Assembly: GCF_014650995.1 (NCBI RefSeq)
Contig: NZ_BMWA01000020.1
Span: forward strand, 1-64,000
Direction: 5' to 3'
DNA from: Streptomyces viridiviolaceus
GTDB taxonomy: Bacteria; Actinomycetota; Actinomycetes; Streptomycetales; Streptomycetaceae
DNA length: 64,000 nucleotides
The notes beneath the pieces were generated by a model. The model did no database searches. It was not told the DNA's origin and saw only the letters and a program-made list of their open reading frames with translations. Made by a program: the position numbers and the translations under genes. Below are positions 24,142 through 33,622 of the stretch, piece after piece. The stretch's first letter is position 1, and every line of letters starts with the position of its first letter.

Positions 24142-25224
24142 ATGGAATTCGGGATCTTCATCCCCAGCGCGCGCAACGGCTACATCATCTCCGAGACGGC
24201 CCCGCAGTACTCGCCCACGTACGCCCACATGCGGGAGATCGTCCAGACCGGTGAGGAGAACGGCTTCTCGTTCGCCCTCTCGCTGTCATGCCTGCGCGGG
24301 CACGGGGGCACGACCCGCTTCTGGGACGACGCGCTGGAGTCCATGACGCAGATGGCGGCCCTCGCACGGGACACGACGTTCATGAAGCTCATCGGCTCGG
24401 TGAACGTCCTGGCCATCCATCCCGCGATCGCGGCGCGGATGGCGGTGACCGTCGACTCGGTGAGCGACGGCCGCTTCGCGCTGAACATCGTGCCGGGTGG
24501 CTGGCACCCCAAGGAACTCGAAGTGCTCAAGGTGTGGCCCGGCTACGAGTACAACTCCTACCGGTGGGAGTACTGCGGCGAGTACTGCCAGGTCCTGCGC
24601 GAGCTGTGGGAGACCGGCGTCTCGAACTTCAAGGGCAAGTACTTCCAGTACGACGACCTGCGGGTCGGTCCGCTTCCGCCGCGCCACATCGACCTCGTGT
24701 GCGCGGGGGCCTCGCAGCAGGCGATCGAGTTCACGACCCGCTACGCCGACTACTCGTTCCGGCTCGCCTGGGGCGGCCGGGAGGCCCTCCAGGACGTGGC
24801 CCAGCGATTCAAGGCGGAGGTCGGCAACGCCGGGCGCACCATCAAGCCGTACGTCGCCCTGGGGGTCGTCCTCGCCGACACCGACGAGGAGGCGGAAGCC
24901 AAGCTGCAGGACTACATCGACCACGCGGACCTCGGCGCCATGGAGTACATGCTCGGTCAGGCGGCCACCGACAGCGCGAAGGGGGGCACCTCGGAGATCC
25001 TCGCGAACGTCGACAAGAAGGGTTTCGTGCAGATGTCGACCGATTTCATCACGGGTTCGCCGCAGACGGTCGCCGCGGAGCTCGACAGGTGGGCGGCGAT
25101 CGACGGAGTCGCCGGCTACATGCTCGTCCTCACCGACTACGTCGAGGACATCAAGCGGCTGGGCCGCGAAGTGTTCCCGCTCATGAAGAACTTCACCCCG
25201 CCCAAGGCCCTCACCCAGGCCTGA
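24142..25224 (+). CDS. RutA-like flavin-dependent monooxygenase (LLM copy 4)
   Basis: A 360-residue LLM-class enzyme that I recognise as close to RutA, the pyrimidine monooxygenase. The N-terminal FIPSARNGYIISETAPQYSP matches RutA's start, followed by LRGHGGTTRFWDDALESMTQMA near residues 52-73, SVSDGRFALNIVPGGWHPKE near 107-126, and ELWETGVSNFKGKYFQYDDLRVGPLPP near 153-179. RutA-type enzymes cleave amide C-N bonds through a flavin N5-peroxide, so a similar cleavage is expected. The true substrate may differ, because RutB and the other specific Rut genes are absent. It lies 52 bp after the amidohydrolase and is followed by a terminator. Confidence 0.88.
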   Translation: MEFGIFIPSARNGYIISETAPQYSPTYAHMREIVQTGEENGFSFALSLSCLRGHGGTTRFWDDALESMTQMAALARDTTFMKLIGSVNVLAIHPAIAARMAVTVDSVSDGRFALNIVPGGWHPKELEVLKVWPGYEYNSYRWEYCGEYCQVLRELWETGVSNFKGKYFQYDDLRVGPLPPRHIDLVCAGASQQAIEFTTRYADYSFRLAWGGREALQDVAQRFKAEVGNAGRTIKPYVALGVVLADTDEEAEAKLQDYIDHADLGAMEYMLGQAATDSAKGGTSEILANVDKKGFVQMSTDFITGSPQTVAAELDRWAAIDGVAGYMLVLTDYVEDIKRLGREVFPLMKNFTPPKALTQA

Positions 25225-25229
25225 CACCA

Positions 25230-25260
25230 GGTGGGGCGGCAGCGTGCCCGCCGCCCCACC
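25230..25260 (+). terminator. Hairpin terminator after the RutA-like gene
   Basis: A perfect 11-bp inverted repeat (ggtggggcggc, 25230-25240, and its complement, 25250-25260) with a 9-nt loop begins 5 bp after the stop. It may be leaky, since the aldehyde dehydrogenase gene follows with no obvious promoter. Confidence 0.7.
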
Positions 25261-25305
25261 TTCGCGCCGGAGCCCGTCACGACCTCACGAACAGGACGGA
25301 ACGAC

Positions 25306-26796
25306 ATGACCACAACCCTCATCCCCGACGGCCTGCGCACCCGGGTGCGGAAGGCCGAACGCATGCTGATCGGCGACGACTGGGTCGAAGCGGCCGGCGG
25401 TGAGACCCTCGACGTGGAGGACCCCTCGACCGGCGAGGTCATCGCCAAGGTCGCCGCGGGCGGCGCGGAGGACGTCGACCGTGCCGTCCGGGCGGCCCGT
25501 GCCGCGCTGACCGGTCCGTGGTGGCACATCACTCCGCAGGAACGCGGCCGGCTCCTGTGGCGGCTGGCCGAACTCGTGGAACAGCACGCGCAGGAGCTCG
25601 CCGAGCTGGAGTCACTCGACGTGGGCATGCCCATCAACGAGGCACGTTTCGTCGACGTCCCGTTCTCGGTCGACATCCTGCGCTACTACGCGGGCTGGCC
25701 CACGAAGATCACCGGAGACACCATCCCGGTGTCCTTCCCGAGGAACGTCGGCGGGCCCTACCACGCGTACACCGTCCGGGAGCCGGTCGGCGTCGTCGGC
25801 GCGATCGTCCCGTGGAACCTCCCGCTGATGATGGCGGTCAAGAAGCTCGCGCCGGCACTCGCCACGGGCAACACCGTGGTCGTGAAGCCCGCCGAACAGA
25901 CCCCGCTGTCGATTGCGCGCCTCGGTGAGCTCGTTCTGGAGGCGGGTATTCCCGAGGGCGTCTTCAACTATGTCAGCGGCTACGGTGACGCGGCAGGCGC
26001 CGCCCTCGTCGAGCACCCGGGCGTCAACAAGATCACCTTCACCGGCTCGGTCGCCACCGGCAAGGCCATCGCCCGGGCAGCCACCGGAACCCTGAAGCGG
26101 GTCTCGCTCGAACTCGGCGGGAAGTCGCCCAACGTGATCTTCGCCGACGCAGACGTGGAAGCAGCGATCGCTTCGGCCGGCACGGCGATCTTCGCCTGCC
26201 AGGGCGAGAGCTGCGTCGCGGGCTCCCGCCTCTACGCGCACCGCAGCGTCTACGACGACGTGGTGGCGGGTCTGGCGGACCGGGCTCGCGGCATCCGGCT
26301 GGGACGCGGCCTGGACCCATCGACCGAGATGGGCCCGATGATCTCGGCCGAGCACCGGAAGAAGGTGCTCGGCTATGTCGAACTGGGACGCCACGAGGGC
26401 GCCGAGGTGGTGGCAGGCGGTGAATCCTGGGGCGAGCGGGGCCACTTCGTCCAGCCGACCGTCATGACCAACGTTCGGCCGGACTCCCGCGTCGCGCGCG
26501 AGGAGATCTTCGGCCCGGTGCTGTCGGTGTTTCCCTTCGACACCGAGGAGGAGGTGCTGCGGCTCGCCAACGACAGCACGTTCGGCCTGGGCGCCGGCGT
26601 CTGGACCAGCGACGTGCGCCGGGCACACCGGTTCGCGGCCGCAGTGGAGTCGGGCCAGGTCTGGGTGAACTGCTACCAGGCCGTCGACGCCGCACTGCCG
26701 TTCGGCGGGTACAAGCACTCCGGGTGGGGTCGCGAGACCTGCAAGGAGAACCTGGACGAGTACCTGGAACTGAAGACCGTCGTGGTCGCGCTCTGA
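25306..26796 (+). CDS. NAD(P)-dependent aldehyde dehydrogenase, copy 2
   Basis: A 496-residue aldehyde dehydrogenase. It shows PWNLPLMMAVKKLAPALATGNTVVVKPAEQTP in the cofactor region, FTGSVATGKAIA near residues 245-256, the ELGGKSPNVIFADADVE glutamate motif, the catalytic cysteine in FACQGESCVAGSR near 302-314, and EEIFGPVLSVFPF near 398. It resembles betaine/retinal-type dehydrogenases more than the copy at 14025 does. ATG 25306 follows AGGACGGAA; an in-frame upstream codon at 25231 sits in the terminator. The GMC oxidoreductase begins 10 bp after its stop, so alcohol to aldehyde to acid conversion is plausible. Confidence 0.92.
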   Translation: MTTTLIPDGLRTRVRKAERMLIGDDWVEAAGGETLDVEDPSTGEVIAKVAAGGAEDVDRAVRAARAALTGPWWHITPQERGRLLWRLAELVEQHAQELAELESLDVGMPINEARFVDVPFSVDILRYYAGWPTKITGDTIPVSFPRNVGGPYHAYTVREPVGVVGAIVPWNLPLMMAVKKLAPALATGNTVVVKPAEQTPLSIARLGELVLEAGIPEGVFNYVSGYGDAAGAALVEHPGVNKITFTGSVATGKAIARAATGTLKRVSLELGGKSPNVIFADADVEAAIASAGTAIFACQGESCVAGSRLYAHRSVYDDVVAGLADRARGIRLGRGLDPSTEMGPMISAEHRKKVLGYVELGRHEGAEVVAGGESWGERGHFVQPTVMTNVRPDSRVAREEIFGPVLSVFPFDTEEEVLRLANDSTFGLGAGVWTSDVRRAHRFAAAVESGQVWVNCYQAVDAALPFGGYKHSGWGRETCKENLDEYLELKTVVVAL

Positions 26797-26806
26797 GGTG
26801 CCGGCC

Positions 26807-28390
26807 GTGACCACATACGACTACGTCGTCGTCGGCGGTGGTACGGCGGGCTGCGTCCTGGCCGCCCGCCTCTCCGAGAACCCGGATGTCACCGTACTGC
26901 TCCTCGAGGCAGGCGGAGACGAACGCCGCCCCGATGTCGAGACCCCCGGCGCCTGGCCGGCCCTCCTGGGCAGCGACGCGGACTGGCGCTACGAGACCAC
27001 GCGGCAGGAGGTCACCGGCCGGGCCGTGCCCGCGCCCCGCGGCCGCCTGCTCGGGGGATCGGGTTCGATCAACGTGATGGCCCACCTGCGCGGACACCGC
27101 GCCGACTTCGACGGGTGGGCGGAGTCGGGCGCCAAAGGCTGGGACTACGACAACGTCCTGCCGTACTTCATGCGGTCGGAGGACGTACCGGGCGGCGACC
27201 CGGGATACCGAGGCCGCGGTGGACCGCTCACGCCCCGGCCCATCGCGTCGCCGCACCCGCTCACCGACGCCCACGTCGAGGCCGCACGCCGCGCGGGCCA
27301 CCGGGTGGCCGCCGATCTCAACGACGGACAGCTGTCGGGCGCGGGCCGGCACGACCTGCTGATCGTGGACGGACGGAGGCAGAGCACGGCCACCGCCTAT
27401 CTTCGTCCTGCCATGGACCGTCCCAACCTCACCGTGCACACCGGTGCGGTGGCACGGCACCTCGTCGTGAGCAACGGCCGGTGCGTGGGCGTCGCGTACC
27501 GGTGGGACGGCCGGCCGGAACGGGCGGCCGCGTCGGAGGAGGTCGTACTGACCGCGGGCGCGGTCGGATCCCCCAGGCTGCTGATGCTCTCGGGCCTGGG
27601 CCCGGAAGGCGAGCTACGGGCTCTGGGGATCGAGCCGGTGGCCGACCTTCCCGGCATCGGCCGTAACCTGCAGGACCACATCCTGCTGGCCGGAATCAGG
27701 GTCCGGGCCGAGCGGCCGTTGCCGCCGCCGAGCGGCAACTACGCGGAGTCGACGCTCTTCGCCAAGACGGACGCCGCTCAGGTGGCTCCCGAACTGCAGA
27801 TCCTGCAGGTGCAGGTGGACTACCACCTGCCCTGGCAGAGCCCGGCCGGCAACGCCTTCTCGTTCGGTGTCGGCCACATGCGTCCGCGGAGCCGGGGGAG
27901 TGTGCGGCTGGCGTCGGCCGATCCCGACGTCGCACCGCTGATCGACCCGCGGTACCTGAGCGACGACCACGACAACGACCAGTTGATCGCCGGCATCGAG
28001 GAGGTCCACCGGCTCGTCGGCACCGGCGCGTTCGACGAATGGGGGGTGCGGTCGCAGACCGAGGACCTTCTGCGGCTGGACCGGTCCGCGCTGGAGCTGG
28101 CTGTGCGAAACGCGGTGAGCAGCTTCTTCCATCTGTCGGGTACGTGTCGTATGGGCGCCGGAGGCGACGCGGTGGTCGACCCGGAACTGCGGGTCCATGG
28201 AGTGCGGGGCCTGCGCGTGGCCGATGCCTCCGTCATGCCGACGATCGTGTCGTGCAACACGAACGCGGCGACCGTGATGATCGCGGAGAAGGCCGCCGAT
28301 CTGCTGCGGGGCAGGTCCGCGCCGACGTCCGGTGACGTCGCGACGCCACGCAGGGTGGTGAGGACGGCGAGCCGTCGCAACGCAACGTAA
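26807..28390 (+). CDS. GMC-family FAD oxidoreductase, copy 2
   Basis: A 527-residue GMC oxidoreductase, close paralogue of the gene at 9623. It has YVVVGGGTAGCVLAARLSE at the N-terminus, GGSGSINVMAHLRGH near residues 84-98, the histidine motif FHLSGTCRMG and the final SCNTNAATVMIAEKAADLL. It carries an extra C-terminal tail of about 25 residues. GTG 26807 is preferred because TGAGG at the end of the previous gene gives 8-nt spacing; GTG 26798 is the alternative. It is paired with the aldehyde dehydrogenase just upstream. Confidence 0.92.
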   Translation: MTTYDYVVVGGGTAGCVLAARLSENPDVTVLLLEAGGDERRPDVETPGAWPALLGSDADWRYETTRQEVTGRAVPAPRGRLLGGSGSINVMAHLRGHRADFDGWAESGAKGWDYDNVLPYFMRSEDVPGGDPGYRGRGGPLTPRPIASPHPLTDAHVEAARRAGHRVAADLNDGQLSGAGRHDLLIVDGRRQSTATAYLRPAMDRPNLTVHTGAVARHLVVSNGRCVGVAYRWDGRPERAAASEEVVLTAGAVGSPRLLMLSGLGPEGELRALGIEPVADLPGIGRNLQDHILLAGIRVRAERPLPPPSGNYAESTLFAKTDAAQVAPELQILQVQVDYHLPWQSPAGNAFSFGVGHMRPRSRGSVRLASADPDVAPLIDPRYLSDDHDNDQLIAGIEEVHRLVGTGAFDEWGVRSQTEDLLRLDRSALELAVRNAVSSFFHLSGTCRMGAGGDAVVDPELRVHGVRGLRVADASVMPTIVSCNTNAATVMIAEKAADLLRGRSAPTSGDVATPRRVVRTASRRNAT

Positions 28391-28412
28391 TGGAAACGGC
28401 AAGGGCATCGCG

Positions 28413-30800
28413 ATGCACCACAGGCTGGTGGACACTACCGGCGTGGTCCGTCATCCAACAGCCGAGATCGGCACGTCCGAGCCCGTGGGAGCGCTGCCGC
28501 TGGAGCTGACGCGGTTCATCGGACGTCGGCGGGAGTTGGCGCTCACGCGCCACGCACTGGAGCGGGCGCGCCTCGTCACCCTGACGGGGACCGGGGGAGT
28601 GGGCAAGACCCGACTCGCTCTGCGCATGGCCAGGGAGCTCTCACGGGCCTTCGAGGACGGCGTGCGGTTCGTCGCGCTCGGTGACCTTCAGGACCCGGCC
28701 CTGCTGGGACACACGGTCAACACCGCCGTGGGGATCCGCGAGACCTCGGCGCGATGGCAGCTCGACACCCTCGTGGAGCATCTGCGGGACCAGCAGATGC
28801 TGCTGGTGCTCGACAACTGCGAGCACCTGGTCGAGGAGGCCGCGAGCCTGGTCGACGCGCTGCTGCGCCGGTGCGAGCGGCTGACGGTCCTGGCGACCAG
28901 CCGCCGGGCGCTGAACATCGACGGCGAGGCGGCGGTTCCCGTACCGCCGCTGTCGACGCCGGACCCGCAGCGCGCCCTCACTCAGGAGGCGATCGCCGAG
29001 AGCGAGGCGGTCAGTCTCTTCGTCGACCGCGCGTCCGCCGCGGTGCCCGGGTTCGTACTGACCCCCGAGACCGAGGTCCAGGTCGCGGAACTGTGCCGCC
29101 TCCTCGACGGGATCCCACTGGCGATTCAGCTCGCGGCGGTCCGGCTCCGGGTCCTGCCGCTGTCCGAGCTGCTGGCCCGCATGGGTGACCGGTACCAGCT
29201 GCTGACCCAGGGCAGCCGTGCGGCACCTGCCCGGCACCAGACACTGCGGGCGTCCATCGACTGGACCTTCGACCTGTGCACGCCGTCCGAGCGGCTGCTG
29301 TGGAGTCGGTTGGCCGTGTTCCAGGGCGGGTTCGGGCTCGACGCCGCCGAGGCTGTCGCATCCAGTGGGGACATGGACCGCGCATCGGTGTTCGACCTGG
29401 TCGCCGGGCTGGTGGAGAAGTCGATTCTCACCAGGGTCATGGACTCGACAGAGCCGCGCTACCACATGCTCGAGACCATCCGGCAGTACGGCGCCGAGCG
29501 CCTGGAGAGCGGTGAGTCGGCCGCGCTGGGCCGCCGGCACCGGGAGTGGTTCGTCGGGCTCGCCGAACGTGCCGACGCCGACTGGTCGGGGCCGCGACAG
29601 ATCGAGTGGCTGCAACGGCTGCGCCGGGAGTACGCGAATCTGCGCGCCGCGTTGCACTCCTGCCTGGCCGAGGCACCGCAGAGCGGAATGCGGCTCGCGT
29701 GTTCGATCGAGAACTTCTGGCTCGCCCGAGGCTTCCTCAGTGAGGCCAGGCACTGGCTCGGCCAACTGCTCGCCGTCGCTCCCGAGCCGACCGCCGACCG
29801 GGGGCGAGCCGTCAGACTCAGTGCGTGGATGGCCATCCTACAGAGTGACTACGACATGGCGGCGGCACTGCTCGAAGAGGCCGAGCACATCGCCCTCGCC
29901 ACGGATGACGCGCTACTGAGCGCCTTCGTCAGGCAGACCTGGGGACTGCTGGCCGTGTTCAGGGGTGACCTGGACTTCGCCGCCGGGCGACTCGAGGCGT
30001 CCGTGGCCGAGTTCGCACGCCTGGGGCACCGCACGGGCGAAATTCACTCCACCTTCGAGGTCGGTCTCGCGCTGGGTTTCGCCGGGGAGAGCGCACGTGC
30101 CTCCGAGTGGCACCGTCGTTGTCAGCGGGTGACGTCCGCGGTCGGTGAGTCGTGGTGGCACTCGTACTCCCTGTGGGCGTACGGCGTCGAGAGATGGCGC
30201 CAGGGGGACACCGCCATGGCGGCCGAGCTGGAGCGGGAGAGCCTTCGGCTCAAGCGTCGGCTCGACGACAGGCTGGGCATGGGGGTCTGCCTGGAGGCGA
30301 TGTCCTGGATCGCTGCCTCCGAGGGTGAGGCGGAACGGGCGGCGCTTCTCCTGGGAGCCGCGGACGCGCTGCTGCGGACGGTGGGCATGCCACTCGAAGG
30401 CATCCCGCAGCTGTGGGCCTATCACCTCAAGGGCGAGGGCGATGCTCGCCGGCGCGTGACGGAACGGCGCTTCGGCAGCGCCTACGCGTCGGGCGCGGCG
30501 TTGTCCCCCGACGCTGCGGTCGCCTGGGCCCTGAACGAGATCCCGGAACCCTCTGGGCAGGCGCCGGAGCCGGACGCCGACCCCCTCACCAGGCGAGAGC
30601 GCGAGGTAAGCGAGCTGGTGGCGGAGGGCCTGACCAACCGGGAGATCGCGTCCCGACTGGTCATCTCCGTACGCACCGCGGAGAAACACGTCGACAACAT
30701 CATGTCCAAGCTGGGCGTGGTCAACAGGACTCAGATCGCCACGCACGTGACGGCCTCGCCCGTGGGTGTGGCGTCCCCGACCACGTCTTCGCGCCCGTGA
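28413..30800 (+). CDS. LAL-type LuxR-family transcriptional regulator with ATPase domain
   Basis: A 795-residue large regulator. An N-terminal AAA/NB-ARC-type ATPase has P-loop GTGGVGKT near residues 59-66, LLVLDNCEHL near 129-138 and ATSRRALNIDGEAAVPVPPL near 164-183. A long helical, TPR-like middle follows. The C-terminal LuxR helix-turn-helix (LTRREREVSELVAEGLTNRE and SVRTAEKHVDNIMSKL) occupies about 728-785. This is the usual architecture of pathway-specific activators in Streptomyces, often responding to small ligands through the middle region. It starts 22 bp after the GMC gene, so it may share that message. It is the only regulator gene seen in the island, but its HTH class does not match the island's TetR-like palindromes. 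Confidence 0.88.
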   Translation: MHHRLVDTTGVVRHPTAEIGTSEPVGALPLELTRFIGRRRELALTRHALERARLVTLTGTGGVGKTRLALRMARELSRAFEDGVRFVALGDLQDPALLGHTVNTAVGIRETSARWQLDTLVEHLRDQQMLLVLDNCEHLVEEAASLVDALLRRCERLTVLATSRRALNIDGEAAVPVPPLSTPDPQRALTQEAIAESEAVSLFVDRASAAVPGFVLTPETEVQVAELCRLLDGIPLAIQLAAVRLRVLPLSELLARMGDRYQLLTQGSRAAPARHQTLRASIDWTFDLCTPSERLLWSRLAVFQGGFGLDAAEAVASSGDMDRASVFDLVAGLVEKSILTRVMDSTEPRYHMLETIRQYGAERLESGESAALGRRHREWFVGLAERADADWSGPRQIEWLQRLRREYANLRAALHSCLAEAPQSGMRLACSIENFWLARGFLSEARHWLGQLLAVAPEPTADRGRAVRLSAWMAILQSDYDMAAALLEEAEHIALATDDALLSAFVRQTWGLLAVFRGDLDFAAGRLEASVAEFARLGHRTGEIHSTFEVGLALGFAGESARASEWHRRCQRVTSAVGESWWHSYSLWAYGVERWRQGDTAMAAELERESLRLKRRLDDRLGMGVCLEAMSWIAASEGEAERAALLLGAADALLRTVGMPLEGIPQLWAYHLKGEGDARRRVTERRFGSAYASGAALSPDAAVAWALNEIPEPSGQAPEPDADPLTRREREVSELVAEGLTNREIASRLVISVRTAEKHVDNIMSKLGVVNRTQIATHVTASPVGVASPTTSSRP

Positions 30801-31179
30801 GCTCGCCGTTTGCCGCTCCTGCTGCGCTACCGATCGTTCGGAAGCCGAGCGAAGTTTCTTCGACTTCTCGCCAGCCAGGTCGGTGAACGAACGTCCTGGT
30901 GACCTCGTTGCGCAACGACCAGAGCGCCGGTCACTCCTCTCCGCTGTGCACATCGGCCTCGACAACGAGGCGGTCCCCCGAGTGGCGTCGATGGTGTGTC
31001 GCCTGTGCCGCCGGCGGCCCTGCTGGTGGTGGCGGTCAGGCGGTGGCGACGGCCGGCAGGACACTCAAGCGGCAGCTCGGACCGACCCGCACGTGCGTCG
31101 GGTCTCCGGGCGGGCACCCAAGGCGTACCAGCCCAGCGCGAGCAACGGCCGTGACCGTCACCGCAGCGGAACCGTCCGG
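30801..31179. other. Convergent non-coding interval
   Basis: These 379 bases lie between the convergent regulator and peptidase genes. No gene is supported. A partial inverted repeat around 31084-31104 (gacccg...cgggtc flanking a cacgtg core) could be a transcription terminator for either side. No homology to a gene fragment was convincing. Confidence 0.4.
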
Positions 31180-33561
31180 TCAGGTCTCGGACAGCCGCCG
31201 GCCCGGCGTCACCCCCAGCCGGTGATGACGCAGTGGGGTGCGGCCCTGCACGTGCTCGACGAAGTAGTCCCACAGCCGCTTCTGGTAGTAGGGCTCCGTC
31301 GTGTAGTAGTGCGAGCGGCCGGGCATGGGGAGCAGGTCGAAGTCCTTGCCGGCCTGGACCAGCTTGTCCAGGAACTGCAGCAGCACCGGGGGCTCGCACT
31401 CCTCGTCGATGTCGCCGTAGACCAACATCAGGCGTCCCTGGAGCCGGTCGACATGCGTCGCGGGGTCCCAGACGGTGTGACTGGGCGCGCGTTCGTCGGG
31501 CCGCAGGCGCACGGTCCGCCCGTCGCCGTAGTCCGGTCTCCCGAAGTGGGCCTCGGTGATCCACGCCTGGCTGCCGTCGGCGCCCAACGCCGGCGAACTG
31601 CAGAACCCGACCTTGTAGAAGTCGGGCTCGAGGAGCAGACACATGAGTGTGGCGTAGCCGCCCGAGGAGTGGCCGTTCACGCCGACGCTCGAGATGTCCA
31701 TCCAGGGCCTGGAACGCGCCAGCTCCTCGATCGCCGCGCGGTGGTGGGCGATGCCGAAGCGGTCCTCGTGGTCCCAGGTCATGTCGCGGAAGGCGCGCGA
31801 GCGGACCGGGGTGCCCGGGCCGTCCAGGACGACCACGACGAAGCCCAGGTCCGCCAGCGCGTGCAGGCCGAACATGAACGAGCCGTTGAGTCCTTCGAGG
31901 AAGCTGCGGGGCTGCGCGAGCACCTGGTGGCCGCCGTAGATCCGTTCGATCACCGGCCAGGGTTCGCCGTCGTCGAAGCGACGTGGCTTGACGATGACAC
32001 CCCACACGTCGGTCTTTCCGTCGGCGGCCTTCGCGCGGAACGTCTCCGGGAAGCGCCACCCGAGCTCCTCGAGACCGCTGATGTCGGCCCGGGCGAGTTC
32101 GGTGACGGTGTTGCCCTCTCCGTCCCGCAGGAGTGTGACGGTCGGCAGGTCCACCCGCGAGATGTTGTCGACGAAGTAGCGTCCCGACGGGGAGACGCAG
32201 GAACGGAGTTCGAAGGGCTGCGCTCCCCACTCGCGCCACACGGTCCCCTGGGGGACGGGCGGAAACGCGTGATCCGCGTCCTCGGGCGTGAGGCAGGCGA
32301 GTCCGGCGTTGGGGCCGTCCCCGTCGAGGTCGACGCGGTGGAGGCGGCGCAGGTAGGGGTTGGCGCCCGGCTGCGTGCCGCCGGTGGTGAAGAATGCGTG
32401 CCTGTCGGTGACGCGGACCAGGTCCTGGACCACCCATTCCCCCGCGGTCAGCTGTCGGGGCGCGCCCGTGGCCACGTCGATCACCCACAGGTGCGGCCAG
32501 CCGTCCTCGAAGGTGAACCAGATGAACTGGCCGCGCTCCGGTAGATAGCGCACGTTGTCGTCGTGGAACCAGATGTTGTTGAACCGGAACATGTGGTCGT
32601 GTTCGAGGTGGACCACGCGGACCGAGCCGGTGGCCGCGTCGATCTCGACCAGCGCGGCGGCGTCCTGCGCGAAGGTGCCGGCGAGGGCCAGCACAGTGCC
32701 GTGCTCGGTCCACCAGCAGTGCCACGGCTGGATCAGCAGCCCGTCGGGCAGCGGGTCGACGACGGTCTGCTCACCGGTGGCGGCGTCGATCACGTGCCAC
32801 AGCCATCGCGTTTCCTCGGCGTCGCCGAAGAGCTTGCGGCGGACGCGATGGACGCGCGGGAGGACGGAGCCGTCGTGGGTGACGCTCTCCAGGTAGGGAT
32901 AGGCGCGAACCCTCCGCTCGTCCACGCGGGCGACGAACAGCCGACGGCCGTCGGGCGACCAGAAGCAGCCCTGTGTGGTGTGAGGGGCACCGGCTCGGTC
33001 GCGGCCGACGCGACCGAGCCGGTCGTAGTCGTTGTCGGGGGCCTCCGCCCAGCCGAAGTGCTCGACCCCACCGGTGGTGAGCTGCCGCTCGAAACCCCGG
33101 CCGTCGCGCACCCAGAGGTTGTGATCGCGGACGAACGCCTCCTGGCCGTCGGGGCCGCGGAACGCGTCGGCCGCCGGCATGGGCGCCTCGCTCACCGAGC
33201 CGTCCTTGTCGATCCGGACCCGGCCCTCACGGCCGGCGACCACTGCCACGATCGCCTCACCGTCGTACTCGAATGTCTCCACCGGGAGCGACCGCGGCTC
33301 GGCACCGAGCGCACGGGCCACCACGTCGTGGTCGAACGCCGGGCGCCTCTCCCCGGTGGTGGCGTCGAGCAGGACGTACTCGTGACCGTCACGGTGCTCG
33401 TGCTTGAACCAGAAACGGTCTTCGCCGTCGAGCCATGTCGGAACGATCACGGCGTTCGTGACGCGGCGGAGCAGCTCGGTCGGCCAGAGCTCCTCGGCGC
33501 GGGTGTACTCCTCAGCCGTGAGCCGGTCCCGTGCGGGTGCCGTCGGCTTCTCGGTGGTCAT
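31180..33561 (-). CDS. S9-family prolyl-oligopeptidase/dipeptidyl-peptidase-like serine peptidase
   Basis: A 793-residue S9-type peptidase without an evident signal peptide, so probably cytoplasmic. An N-terminal beta-propeller of about 500 residues (repeated WSPDGRRLFVARVD-like and FTFEDGWPHLWVIDVATG-like blades) precedes an alpha/beta hydrolase domain. Triad candidates are the serine in VNGHSSGGYA, the aspartate in LVYGDIDEE and the histidine in GRSHYYTTEP. Such enzymes cut short peptides, often after proline. It is the last gene of the operon that encodes the second peptide importer, so imported peptides or peptide-like compounds are the likely substrates. ATG 33561 follows AGGAGGAAG. Confidence 0.9.
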   Translation of the reverse strand: MTTEKPTAPARDRLTAEEYTRAEELWPTELLRRVTNAVIVPTWLDGEDRFWFKHEHRDGHEYVLLDATTGERRPAFDHDVVARALGAEPRSLPVETFEYDGEAIVAVVAGREGRVRIDKDGSVSEAPMPAADAFRGPDGQEAFVRDHNLWVRDGRGFERQLTTGGVEHFGWAEAPDNDYDRLGRVGRDRAGAPHTTQGCFWSPDGRRLFVARVDERRVRAYPYLESVTHDGSVLPRVHRVRRKLFGDAEETRWLWHVIDAATGEQTVVDPLPDGLLIQPWHCWWTEHGTVLALAGTFAQDAAALVEIDAATGSVRVVHLEHDHMFRFNNIWFHDDNVRYLPERGQFIWFTFEDGWPHLWVIDVATGAPRQLTAGEWVVQDLVRVTDRHAFFTTGGTQPGANPYLRRLHRVDLDGDGPNAGLACLTPEDADHAFPPVPQGTVWREWGAQPFELRSCVSPSGRYFVDNISRVDLPTVTLLRDGEGNTVTELARADISGLEELGWRFPETFRAKAADGKTDVWGVIVKPRRFDDGEPWPVIERIYGGHQVLAQPRSFLEGLNGSFMFGLHALADLGFVVVVLDGPGTPVRSRAFRDMTWDHEDRFGIAHHRAAIEELARSRPWMDISSVGVNGHSSGGYATLMCLLLEPDFYKVGFCSSPALGADGSQAWITEAHFGRPDYGDGRTVRLRPDERAPSHTVWDPATHVDRLQGRLMLVYGDIDEECEPPVLLQFLDKLVQAGKDFDLLPMPGRSHYYTTEPYYQKRLWDYFVEHVQGRTPLRHHRLGVTPGRRLSET

Positions 33562-33622
33562 GTGAGGGCTTCCTCCTGGTTCGGCTGAGAAGAGTGCGGG
33601 ATTTCGAGCGGTACGCCGGGAG

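Noticed and set aside
31084..31104. A further copy of the island operator (gacccg...cgggtc)
   Set aside because: The half-sites differ from the accgacc/ggtcggt motif, and it lies between convergent genes where no promoter is expected.
30801..31179. Possible transporter fragment on the minus strand between the regulator and the peptidase
   Set aside because: Only one short hydrophobic segment was seen and no family motif, so it is left as non-coding.
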